Part shown: in pieces, positions 52,946 through 61,140 of the stretch
Position numbering within the stretch: the stretch's first letter is position 1
Layout: every line of letters starts with the position of its first letter
From: Eubacteriales bacterium
Lineage (GTDB): Bacteria > Bacillota > Clostridia > Tissierellales > GPF-1
Length of the DNA stretch: 64,000 nucleotides
Assembly: GCA_030625815.1 (NCBI GenBank)
Contig: DAOUQF010000002.1
Location: forward strand, 1 to 64,000
Reading direction: 5' to 3'
Notes under the pieces: generated by a model
What the model saw: the letters and a program-made list of their open reading frames with translations, nothing else
Databases searched by the model: none
Told to the model about the DNA's origin: nothing
Made by a program: the position numbers and the translations under genes

Positions 52946-54337
52946 GTGAAAAAAGTAAAATTGAACCGACGGTTGATTCAAATTTATTTCCTCGCCGTAA
53001 TTATGCCTTTTCTCGTTTTTTTTGGCATGATGGCGATGTTTTCCCAGTCCCCCATGGGGCAATTGGAAAAAGAAGTGATCCGGTTTTATGAAAATGCCGA
53101 GGAGACCAGTCAATCCTTTCAGGAAATGATTATTGTTGAATTGGATGATTTGGAAGCGGGACGAACCAAGGTGTTTGAAGAGGAGGCAAAGGGTTTGGTC
53201 GCTCTTCCGTTGAATGATATGATGCTGACGGTGGGCGACACAAAATACTTCTATCAGTTTTCCAAGGTCCCGTTCAAGGTGCACAGCCTGGGTTTGACGG
53301 GTTCTTTTGCCTTGCCGGACGGAACGCCGGTGAAGTATTCCCTCAACTTTGCGTCCGTGATTCAGCGGAAGATGCTTGAAAAAGCTCGGGCGGTCACCCT
53401 GCGGAACGGAATGACAATTTTATTGGCCTACTTTGCACTGAACTTATTTTTCTTCTATAAAATTGCCAAGATGATGAGAGGTTCTTTCAATGAAATGAAA
53501 GGCGCCACTAAAAAGATTCAGGAAGGGAATTTTGATTTTGATTTTCCGGAATCAAGCATTGATGAAGTGGCAGAGATGTATGCGTCATTTGACGAGATGC
53601 GGCTGCAATTAAAGGAATCGCAGGAACTGCAGAAGCAATACGAGCAGAACCGCAAAGAGTTGATCGCGAATATCTCTCACGATTTGAAGACGCCATTGAC
53701 CTCGATCAATGGATATGTGCAGGGAATTCTGGACGGGGTTGCCGATACGGAAGAGAAACAAGACCGCTACCTGCGGGTGATTGCAGGCAATGCAGAAGAA
53801 ATGGAGCATTTGATTGAGGACTTGTTCTTGATTTCAAAATTGGATATTGATCAACTGCCGATGCGGACGGACCCCATTGATCTGGTGCCGTATCTGCAGG
53901 ACTGCGTTCTGGACTGGCAATTTATTTTGCAGCGGGAGGAGATGTCTATCTCTTTGGAAACGGAACGGGAGCATGCGCATATTGTTGGCGACCGGGAACA
54001 GTTGAAGCGGGTTATGAACAATATTGTGAATAACAGCATCAAACATCTGCAGCCGAATGGAAGCATTTCGATTCAATTGCAAAAAGAAGACGGCGGTTTT
54101 GTCATTGCCATTCGAGACACGGGGGTGGGAATTGCAAAGGATAAATTGGGTCATATCTTTGATAAATTCTATCGCACCGATGCGGAACGCAATCGAAGAA
54201 TCGCAGGCAGTGGATTGGGTTTGGCGATATCAAAAGAGATCGTCCAGCGTATGGGCGGAATTATATGGGCGGATAGCGAGCTGGGAGAGGGAACGACCAT
54301 TTCCTTCTATTTGCCGCAAGTGGAGGATGCGAAATGA
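52946..54337 (+). CDS. Sensor histidine kinase 2
   Basis: 463 residues from GTG 52946 (AAAGGGG upstream). Membrane helix 1 (about 13-32), a short extracytoplasmic domain, helix 2 (about 155-173), HAMP-like region, H245 in NISHDLKTPLTSINGY, and an ATPase domain with NNIVNNSIKH and GSGLGLAISKEIV. The promoter has TATAAT at 52902-52907. It precedes its response regulator (kinase first, four-base overlap). Located right after the exporter genes, as in antimicrobial-peptide detoxification loci. Confidence 0.92.
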   Translation: MKKVKLNRRLIQIYFLAVIMPFLVFFGMMAMFSQSPMGQLEKEVIRFYENAEETSQSFQEMIIVELDDLEAGRTKVFEEEAKGLVALPLNDMMLTVGDTKYFYQFSKVPFKVHSLGLTGSFALPDGTPVKYSLNFASVIQRKMLEKARAVTLRNGMTILLAYFALNLFFFYKIAKMMRGSFNEMKGATKKIQEGNFDFDFPESSIDEVAEMYASFDEMRLQLKESQELQKQYEQNRKELIANISHDLKTPLTSINGYVQGILDGVADTEEKQDRYLRVIAGNAEEMEHLIEDLFLISKLDIDQLPMRTDPIDLVPYLQDCVLDWQFILQREEMSISLETEREHAHIVGDREQLKRVMNNIVNNSIKHLQPNGSISIQLQKEDGGFVIAIRDTGVGIAKDKLGHIFDKFYRTDAERNRRIAGSGLGLAISKEIVQRMGGIIWADSELGEGTTISFYLPQVEDAK

Positions 54338-55026
54338 AACGAATACTCATCATAGAAGACGATCAAAGCATTGCGGAATTGGAGCGGGATTATCTGGAGA
54401 TCAATGGATTTGCCGTTGAGATTGCCTCGGACGGGACCAGGGGTCTCGACAAGGTGACGCGCAAGGAGTATGACTTGGTTCTTTTGGATCTGATGCTTCC
54501 AGGCATTGATGGGTATACCTTATGCAAGAAGATCCGCGAGACCAAGGAGATCCCGGTGATTATGGTAACGGCAAAAACCGCCGATATCGACAAGATTCGC
54601 GGACTGGGCCTTGGCGCGGATGATTATATAACGAAGCCCTTCAGCCCTCAGGAATTGGTGGCGCGGGTGAAGTCTCATATCGCGCGGTACGAGCGCCTGA
54701 CCAAGGTGAAGCCCTTGGAAGACGGCGGCATAAAGATCGGAGAGCTTTTCATCAATGATCGTTCGCGCGAAGTTTTGTTGGGGGATCAATCGATTGCCTT
54801 GACGGCGAAAGAGTTTGATTTGCTCTTTTTCCTGGCATCGAATCCGGGTATCGTATTCTCCAAGGATCGTCTCTTTGAACGGTTATGGGACGCGGCAGCC
54901 CTGGGGGAAATCGCAACGGTTGCGGTACATATCGGCCGAATTCGGGAGAAGATTGAAAAGGATCCGTCCAAACCGCAGTTTATCGAGACCGTTTGGGGTG
55001 TTGGATATCGATTCCGAAAAAAATAG
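54334..55026 (+). CDS. OmpR-family response regulator 2
   Basis: 230 residues: receiver with IEDDQS, D52 (LLDLMLPGIDGY), VTAKTADIDK and ITKPFSPQEL, then the winged helix (IVFSKDRLFERLWDAAALGEIATVAVHIGRIREKI). It overlaps the kinase gene by four bases. The gene immediately downstream is preceded by four 11-base-phased repeats, so it could be a direct target. Confidence 0.94.
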   Translation: MKRILIIEDDQSIAELERDYLEINGFAVEIASDGTRGLDKVTRKEYDLVLLDLMLPGIDGYTLCKKIRETKEIPVIMVTAKTADIDKIRGLGLGADDYITKPFSPQELVARVKSHIARYERLTKVKPLEDGGIKIGELFINDRSREVLLGDQSIALTAKEFDLLFFLASNPGIVFSKDRLFERLWDAAALGEIATVAVHIGRIREKIEKDPSKPQFIETVWGVGYRFRKK

Positions 55027-55040
55027 AAAATGAAAAGAAG

Positions 55041-55094
55041 TTCATAATTCGTTAAAACTCCCTTAAGAGCTTCTTTATAATTGGAAGATATAAT
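55041..55094 (+). promoter_or_regulatory. Four phased repeats and promoter of the third TolC-like gene
   Basis: TTCATAA (55041), TTAAAAC (55052), TTAAGAG (55063) and TTTATAA (55074), spaced exactly 11 bases, then TATAAT at 55089-55094. Confidence 0.65.
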
Positions 55095-55146
55095 GCAAGA
55101 ATAGAGCGTAAGAAAAGCGAAGCGATACAATAACGAGGAGGAAAAC

Positions 55147-56445
55147 ATGAAACGATTGGTATTCTTTTTATCCGCGGTAGTCGTTGTTGCGGGTACGGCA
55201 ACGGCACAAGGCGTCGGATATGGATTAGAGATGGAAATTACGATGGATCAGGCGATCACAACTGCTGTAGAAAAAGATCATCGGCCGCAGATTTGGGCGC
55301 TTAGGATTGAAGACTCGTTGGAAGACTATGAGGATGCGCTGGAGGATTCTGAAGACGCAATTGGACGGACCTATGCCAATGAAGAAAGATGGAGCATGAA
55401 GTCCATTCAAAACAAGCAGGAGATCTACCTGATTCCTTTGATGAATTGGTTTGGATTGACTGGTTTCGAAACCTCTGCCGGGGTTCAGGAAGAGGCGACG
55501 AAAGCAGATGCTTCGGATGCGTGGATGAATCTCTATGTGGCACAAAAGAATCAGGAGCAGGCAAGCCGGGAATTTGAATTAGCAAAGCTGCAACTGGAAG
55601 CCTTGCAAGTCCGGGAAAAGGCCGGTGCCGTGATCACGTCCCAAGTAAACGCGCAAGCCTTGGTGGTTCTTCAACAGGAGTTGAGCGTGCAGCAGGCGGC
55701 GCAACACATGGAATTGACGGCGAAAAAGCTGGCGTATTGGACGGGACTGGAAGTGGATGCTGACGCTGAAATGGGTGTGCCTAAAATGGCGCGAAGCATT
55801 TTCTTTATTCCGGAAACGGAAAGCTACGTAGAAAAGAACTTGCTGGTATCGGATGCGGTATGGCGATCTTTATACAGTTATGAAACGACGGTTTTAAATA
55901 TTCAAGCCATTGAAGACGGATTCCGAGGTCCAAATTTTGAGGAGAATCAACCGGATTCTTATCAGACCTATGTGATCGATCAAATGGAAGGCGCCTTTGC
56001 CTTGGAAGAAGCCTTGGTAAACGGAGAGTCTGCTTTATTGGCTGAGTTGAATGATTTGGAAAACAAATCGTTGAACGCGATCAATCAGAAGACGAATCGC
56101 GAAAATCGCGAGAAAGAATGGGCGGCAGCCGAGATTCGATATCGGGCGGGGGCCATCAGCACGCTGGAGTATGATACCGCGCGGTTGAACCTGGATAAGG
56201 CGGAGCTTGCGGAAGTGGAAGCGGTTTATGCGTGGAACCAGGCGGTTTCAAGCAGCAAACGTCAACAGGCAATCTATGAGAAACGCGCAGCAAGAATGGA
56301 TGAAGAGTGGATGAGCGATATGAAAATGCAGGTCGCCGCTTGGGCCTATGATCCGGACGCTGTATACGCGGAAAGCGATGAAGCGTATATCGATTGGATC
56401 CTAATCAAGAATGGCATTTCACCATCAATCCTGGATAAGGATTAA
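55147..56445 (+). CDS. TolC-like coiled-coil protein 3
   Basis: 432 residues: signal peptide (about 1-22, TATAQG), then long helical coiled-coil segments in two similar halves (ELAKLQLEALQVREKAGAVITSQVNAQALVVLQQEL and EIRYRAGAISTLEYDTARLNLDKAELAEVE), the TolC-type hairpin duplication. It is rich in Ala, Glu and Gln and has no clear beta-barrel. Being next to a MacA/MacB-like exporter, it may be its outer conduit or a wall-spanning extension. The start has a GAGGAGG site. Confidence 0.75.
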   Translation: MKRLVFFLSAVVVVAGTATAQGVGYGLEMEITMDQAITTAVEKDHRPQIWALRIEDSLEDYEDALEDSEDAIGRTYANEERWSMKSIQNKQEIYLIPLMNWFGLTGFETSAGVQEEATKADASDAWMNLYVAQKNQEQASREFELAKLQLEALQVREKAGAVITSQVNAQALVVLQQELSVQQAAQHMELTAKKLAYWTGLEVDADAEMGVPKMARSIFFIPETESYVEKNLLVSDAVWRSLYSYETTVLNIQAIEDGFRGPNFEENQPDSYQTYVIDQMEGAFALEEALVNGESALLAELNDLENKSLNAINQKTNRENREKEWAAAEIRYRAGAISTLEYDTARLNLDKAELAEVEAVYAWNQAVSSSKRQQAIYEKRAARMDEEWMSDMKMQVAAWAYDPDAVYAESDEAYIDWILIKNGISPSILDKD

Positions 56446-56499
56446 TTCACAAATCGTTTAAACATTTGTTTCAATTTCTTCATAAAGGTGCAGTATAAT
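56446..56499 (+). promoter_or_regulatory. Four phased repeats and promoter of htrA
   Basis: TTCACAA (56446), TTTAAAC (56457), GTTTCAA (56468) and TTCATAA (56479), spaced 11 bases, then TATAAT at 56494-56499. They begin right at the stop codon of the TolC-like gene. Confidence 0.65.
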
Positions 56500-56528
56500 A
56501 CGAGTATCATCTGTTGAAGGAGGTCTGT

Positions 56529-57860
56529 ATGGACGGAAAAAAAGAACGAGGAAATGATGGGAATATTCCGGAAGACAGGGAAAATGATAATAAAATAAGG
56601 AGGTTTTTTGGCGTCGAAACAGAGGTCATGCAAGAATTTGAGGAACCGGTTGACGCAGACCCTGAACAATCGGATGAAACAATTGACGAGTGGAAGGGTA
56701 TGGCGGAGGAACCAGAACCGGAAAAACCGAGGCGAAAGGGCCTTAGGGGAATCGCATTGTTCCTGGTCTTTGTTTTGATCTTTTCAACCGGGTATGGTCT
56801 TGGTTCCGGCATTGCGGGACTTCGCGCTTCGCGGAAGCAGATCCCGTACGAGGTGCCGCGAAGCGAGCCTAAAACAGCTACTCCGGTTGTTGTCAATCGG
56901 GAACCCAATCTGATCGTCGATATTGTGGACCGTGTCGGTCTGTCAATCGTTGCGATTCAGACGGAAGTCGTGGGAACCGATGTCTTTGGCAATGCACAGC
57001 TGGGGCAGAGCGCCGGCTCGGGTGTCGTCTTCGATCGACGAGACAATGAGTTGCTGCTTTTGACCAATCAACATGTAATAGACGGGGCACGCGCCATTCA
57101 AGTGACATTTGAAGACGGGGTGACCGTACCGGCGGAGTTGCTTGGAGCCGATTCGGAAACGGATTTGGCCGTATTGAAATTGAGCCGAGATGATTTTGAA
57201 AATCCGGCGGACTTTGAGCGAGTTCAATCCGTGCCTTTTGGAGATTCCTCCGAGGTGCGCACGGGTGAAACTGCGATTGCAATTGGAAATCCATTGGGAC
57301 TTGGCAATTCTGTCACTCGAGGGATTATCAGTTCTGAGCAGCGAGAGATATCCACCAATGGACGTCAATCCGTATCCTTGATTCAGACGGACGCGGCGAT
57401 TAACCCGGGGAACAGCGGCGGTGCTTTGCTCAATGACCGTGGTGAACTGATCGGCATCAACACCATTAAGATTGCCGATGAGAAGGTTGAGGGAATTGGT
57501 TTTGCGATTCCAATCAATCATGCCATTCCAATTCTGGAACAATTGGTGGAAAATGGCAAGGTTGCCAGACCGTATATCGGAATCATTGGCGAAACCTTGG
57601 GTGCCGAACGTGCGAGTGCATGGGGCGTGCCGGAAGGGGTATTGCTGGTTCGAGTTTTGATGGGAACCCCGGCGAGAGACGCTGGATTAAAAGCCGGCGA
57701 CATCATCACGGAATTTGATGGAAATCGGATTACAACGATGGAAGCTTTGCTCGGTCAATTGTATTTTAAAAAGGTCGGCGAATCGATTGTTGTCAAAGGA
57801 TTCCGTGACGATGCAGAATTTAGCGTCACATTAGAATTAGCCCAACGGGCAGATGAATAA
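56529..57860 (+). CDS. htrA: HtrA/DegP-family serine protease with PDZ domain
   Basis: 443 residues: an acidic cytoplasmic tail of about 70 residues, one membrane helix (about 73-95), a trypsin-like domain with H182 (TNQHVIDG), D212 (SETDLAVLKL) and S296 (NPGNSGGAL), and one C-terminal PDZ domain. This is the layout of membrane-anchored Firmicute HtrA proteases, which degrade misfolded exported proteins. ATG 56529 with AAGGAGG is chosen over TTG 56514. Control by the repeats upstream fits an envelope-stress role. Confidence 0.95.
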   Translation: MDGKKERGNDGNIPEDRENDNKIRRFFGVETEVMQEFEEPVDADPEQSDETIDEWKGMAEEPEPEKPRRKGLRGIALFLVFVLIFSTGYGLGSGIAGLRASRKQIPYEVPRSEPKTATPVVVNREPNLIVDIVDRVGLSIVAIQTEVVGTDVFGNAQLGQSAGSGVVFDRRDNELLLLTNQHVIDGARAIQVTFEDGVTVPAELLGADSETDLAVLKLSRDDFENPADFERVQSVPFGDSSEVRTGETAIAIGNPLGLGNSVTRGIISSEQREISTNGRQSVSLIQTDAAINPGNSGGALLNDRGELIGINTIKIADEKVEGIGFAIPINHAIPILEQLVENGKVARPYIGIIGETLGAERASAWGVPEGVLLVRVLMGTPARDAGLKAGDIITEFDGNRITTMEALLGQLYFKKVGESIVVKGFRDDAEFSVTLELAQRADE

Positions 57861-57892
57861 TCATCTGTTTTATGATAAATCTCCCTTAGAGT

Positions 57893-57917
57893 AGGACCGC
57901 GGCAATCCGCGGTCTTC
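57893..57917 (+). terminator. Terminator of htrA
   Basis: Eight-bp stem GACCGCGG / CCGCGGTC with CAAT loop and a T-rich tail. Confidence 0.75.
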
Positions 57918-57974
57918 TCGTGTTTTAAAAGGGAGTATGATATAATAAATCGAATTCAAGAACGGGGTGAAAAC

Positions 57975-59168
57975 ATGACGGAAAACGTGACTGAAAACAT
58001 AATAGAAAACGTGAAAAAAGAGCATACAATATCCTTGGAATGGGAAGGGAAAGAGATCATTCTGATTGGAACGGCCCATGTGTCCAAGGAGAGTGCTGAG
58101 GAAGTCGCGGAAATTATTGCGCGGGAGCAACCGGATACGGTATGTATTGAGCTGGATGAAGGCAGATACAAGGCGATTCGGGATCCGGAGCGGTATCAAA
58201 ATACAGATGTGATACAAATTATACGAAACAAAAAAGTCTTGTCCATGATGGCAAACTTGGTTTTGGCTTCTTTTCAAAAGAAGATGGCCGATCAGCTGGG
58301 GATTCAACCGGGAGCAGAGATGATGCAGGGGATTCAATCGGCTCAGGAAATTGGCGCGGAGCTTGTCTTGGCGGATCGTGACATTCAAATAACCTTGAAT
58401 CGTGTTTGGCGAAATGTCGGATTTTCCGGAAAGATCAAGTTGATGACGCAATTGGTGATGAGCGTTTTTGACGATGAGGAAATCACGGAAGAAGAGTTGT
58501 CCGAGTTGAAAGAATTAGATGCCCTGGATAAGATGATGGATGAATTGGCGGAAATGTTTCCGGCATTGAAACGAACCTTGATCGATGAACGGGACATGTA
58601 TTTGGCCGAGAAGATTCGAAAAGCCCCAGGCCAGAAAGTGATTGCGGTTCTGGGAGCGGGACACCTTCCCGGGGTGAGCCGGGAGATTGAAAAAGAGCAT
58701 GATTTGAAAGCCCTTGAAGTGATTCCGGAAAAAACAGCGGGATCGAAAATCTTGCCATGGCTGATTCCTGTCGGCATTTTGGGATTGATTCTCTATGGAT
58801 TTACGCGAGGCCAGGCAACGGGCTGGGAACAGGTTCGCACTTGGATCCTGTGGAACGGAACCTTCGCTGCATTGGGAACCTTGCTTGCTTTTGGACATCC
58901 GCTTGCCGTTGTAACGGCTTTTGTGGTGGCGCCCATCAGCTCCCTGAATCCATTTTTGGCAGCCGGCTGGTTTGCGGGATTGGTGGAAGCCAAAATGAGG
59001 CGGCCCAGCGTGTCGGATTTTCATCGCTTGGCGGAAGACGCTACATCAGTTCGCGGTTTCTGGCGCAACAAGGTGACGCGGGTCCTGTTGGTTGTAATCT
59101 TTGCCAATATCGGCAGCACGATTGGAACCTTGGTTGGCGGCATGGATATCTTTCAAAACTTATTTTAG
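57975..59168 (+). CDS. TraB/PrgY-family membrane protein
   Basis: 397 residues. The N-terminal TraB domain shows the signature IGTAHVSKES (near residue 35), VCIELDEGRY, and AVLGAGHLPGV; the C-terminal third has about four membrane helices. The family is best known from PrgY, which reduces pheromone signalling in enterococci, and is related to TIKI-type proteases; the chromosomal role is unknown. A TATAAT promoter lies shortly upstream. A hairpin that overlaps the next gene's ribosome-binding site follows. Confidence 0.88.
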   Translation: MTENVTENIIENVKKEHTISLEWEGKEIILIGTAHVSKESAEEVAEIIAREQPDTVCIELDEGRYKAIRDPERYQNTDVIQIIRNKKVLSMMANLVLASFQKKMADQLGIQPGAEMMQGIQSAQEIGAELVLADRDIQITLNRVWRNVGFSGKIKLMTQLVMSVFDDEEITEEELSELKELDALDKMMDELAEMFPALKRTLIDERDMYLAEKIRKAPGQKVIAVLGAGHLPGVSREIEKEHDLKALEVIPEKTAGSKILPWLIPVGILGLILYGFTRGQATGWEQVRTWILWNGTFAALGTLLAFGHPLAVVTAFVVAPISSLNPFLAAGWFAGLVEAKMRRPSVSDFHRLAEDATSVRGFWRNKVTRVLLVVIFANIGSTIGTLVGGMDIFQNLF

Positions 59169-59175
59169 AATGAAT

Positions 59176-59220
59176 AAACCTCCATGGGGTATGAATGATC
59201 ATACCGAAGGGGGTTTTTTA
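59176..59220 (+). terminator. Hairpin terminator that also covers the next ribosome-binding site
   Basis: Outer stem AAACCTCC / GGGGGTTT and inner stem GGTATGA / TCATACC, ending in six T directly before ATG 59221. The GGGGG of the downstream Shine-Dalgarno is in the 3' arm. Confidence 0.7.
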
Positions 59221-60402
59221 ATGGAGAAAAAATATGTGATTATCGGAACGGGCGCGGCAGGGTATGCAGCGGCAAACGCGATCCGGGAGAAGGATGCGGA
59301 AGGAACCGTTCTATTGATTGGTAAAGAGCCCTATGCACCGTACCACCGGCCTCGACTCTCTCATTTTATTGGAGAGGAAGTGGGAATCGAGAAATTGTTG
59401 ATTGAACCGATGGCGCAATATGAAGCAAAGGGAATTGAGTTGAAGCTGGGATGCGAGGTCAAGGCAATCGATCGGCAGAACCGCAAGATTTTTTTGGAAG
59501 AGGGAGCGGAGATTTCCTATGAGCGTTTGTTGATCGCAACAGGAGCTACTCCGTTTATTCCGCCTTTTGAGGGGGAATGGTCCAAGAGAATGGCGTCGAT
59601 TCGCAGCTTTCAAAATCTGACGGACTTGAATCAAGGCCTAGAGCCGGAGGAAGAGATCGTGGTGATCGGAGGCGGACTGCTGGGACTCGAGGCGGCATGG
59701 TCTCTTAGAAAGACGGGCCATCGTGTTCGCGTCGTTGAGTTTTTCGATTCTCTGTTGCCGCGGCAATTGGATCCGGAGATGGGAAGGTTTTATCAAGAGA
59801 TCCTGGAGTCTAAGGGATTGGAATTTTCCTTGTCAAACTCCTTGGTCAAGGTGGATAAGCAGGATGGGAAATTGCAGCTGTCCATGAAGCGGGGAGAGAG
59901 CCTGGTCGTTGATCGCCTTGTGTTTTCGGTAGGCGTGCGCGCGGATACGGCTCTGGCAAAAACCGCCGGCCTGGAAGTGAACCGAGGCATTGTGGTGAAT
60001 GATCGGCTGGAGACCAGCGACTCGGCGATTTTTGCCGCCGGGGATGCGGTGGAACTGAAGGGGCAAGGATTTGGCCTATGGACGCAAGCGACCGTTCAGG
60101 GGAGAATTGCCGGCTTGAATATGGCTGGCGCCAAGGAGCGCTATGAATCGGAAGCCGCCTTTACCCTTTTGAACATTGCGGGGATCCGGGTGTTTTCTGT
60201 GGGCGATGTGCAGGATTATGACAAGACGCTGGATGCCTTCTATGAGGACAAGGGAAGGTGGAAGCGCCTGTATATCAAGGGCGAATGTGTTGTGGGCGGA
60301 ATTTTGATCGGGGATGTTTCGCAGATGCAGCGATTGAAAAAGCTCGTTCGAAAGAGTTCCTTTGTGGATATGACGCGAGGATTCGAAGAGCTTTTGGTGT
60401 AG
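59221..60402 (+). CDS. FAD-dependent pyridine nucleotide-disulfide-type oxidoreductase
   Basis: 393 residues. N-terminal FAD-binding IGTGAAGYAAANAI, the PYAPYHRPRLSHFIG segment typical of NADH-rubredoxin and NADH-nitrite reductases, an NAD-binding GGGLLGLEAAWSLRKTG, and the second FAD motif IFAAGDAVEL. The usual small iron-sulfur partner domain is absent, so it probably reduces a separate electron carrier such as rubredoxin. ATG 59221 is preferred over the frame opening inside the TraB gene. The ribosome-binding site is buried in a hairpin. Confidence 0.9.
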   Translation: MEKKYVIIGTGAAGYAAANAIREKDAEGTVLLIGKEPYAPYHRPRLSHFIGEEVGIEKLLIEPMAQYEAKGIELKLGCEVKAIDRQNRKIFLEEGAEISYERLLIATGATPFIPPFEGEWSKRMASIRSFQNLTDLNQGLEPEEEIVVIGGGLLGLEAAWSLRKTGHRVRVVEFFDSLLPRQLDPEMGRFYQEILESKGLEFSLSNSLVKVDKQDGKLQLSMKRGESLVVDRLVFSVGVRADTALAKTAGLEVNRGIVVNDRLETSDSAIFAAGDAVELKGQGFGLWTQATVQGRIAGLNMAGAKERYESEAAFTLLNIAGIRVFSVGDVQDYDKTLDAFYEDKGRWKRLYIKGECVVGGILIGDVSQMQRLKKLVRKSSFVDMTRGFEELLV

Positions 60403-60411
60403 GAGTGCGTC

Positions 60412-61125
60412 ATGGACAAGACATTGATTCGTCTGTTGGACAAGGTGGAAAAAAAATACGAGCGTGGGGTGCAGGGGGGATGGAGACCCGATGATGTGCA
60501 TGATTATCGGGTGGCAATTCGAAAAGCGCGCGCCTACTTGAAATTCTGGCGGTCTGATTCGAATGGTTCCTATAAACAAATGAAAAACAGGTTGCGTTTT
60601 CTGCAAAGACAGACCGCGCTGGTCCGGGAGTGGGATGTGTTCTTTCAACGCTTTGGCGAGGCGATCGACGAGAGAGCGGCTGAAAAAGGGAAGTTTGCAC
60701 GATTTCTTCTGGTGGAGGAGTTTCAATATGCGGAGGCGCTCTGGAAAGAGGTTCATAAGGTTGGCCTGAAAATGAAGGGGGAGCCTTTGAGTCAAACGGA
60801 AGAGAAATTGCGAGAGAGAATTTTCCGTATGAGCGAAGCTGACTATGTGGATTGGCATCGATTGCGGATCCTGATCAAGGGATATCGCTATACCCTGGAA
60901 CGAAAATCGGAAGTCGATCAAGAACTCGTTGCGCTGTTGGTGGAATGGCAGGACCTGTTGGGATTGATTCAGGATGGATACACCAACACAAAATGGTTTG
61001 ATTGGTTGGGTGAACGGGAAGCGATGGTGCGTCATGCGAATGATGAGCTGCTGGAAACGAACCTGCGGGGAGCGGAGAACAAGCTTCCTGACTTAATCGA
61101 AATTTTGCAAAGACAGCACCCGTAA
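60412..61125 (+). CDS. CHAD domain protein
   Basis: 237 residues, helical and basic, with the conserved histidine blocks of CHAD proteins (VHDYRVAIRKARAYLKFW and WHRLRILIKGYRYTLE). CHAD domains bind polyphosphate and often accompany polyphosphate-related enzymes; none is adjacent here. Nine bases after the oxidoreductase gene, so likely co-transcribed. The stop codon lies in the loop of a terminator. Confidence 0.87.
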   Translation: MDKTLIRLLDKVEKKYERGVQGGWRPDDVHDYRVAIRKARAYLKFWRSDSNGSYKQMKNRLRFLQRQTALVREWDVFFQRFGEAIDERAAEKGKFARFLLVEEFQYAEALWKEVHKVGLKMKGEPLSQTEEKLRERIFRMSEADYVDWHRLRILIKGYRYTLERKSEVDQELVALLVEWQDLLGLIQDGYTNTKWFDWLGEREAMVRHANDELLETNLRGAENKLPDLIEILQRQHP

Positions 61126-61140
61126 AAGGGTGCTGTTTTT
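61113..61140. terminator. Terminator between convergent CHAD and HD-GYP genes
   Basis: Stem CAGCACCC / GGGTGCTG with six-base loop and five T on the plus strand. Confidence 0.85.
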
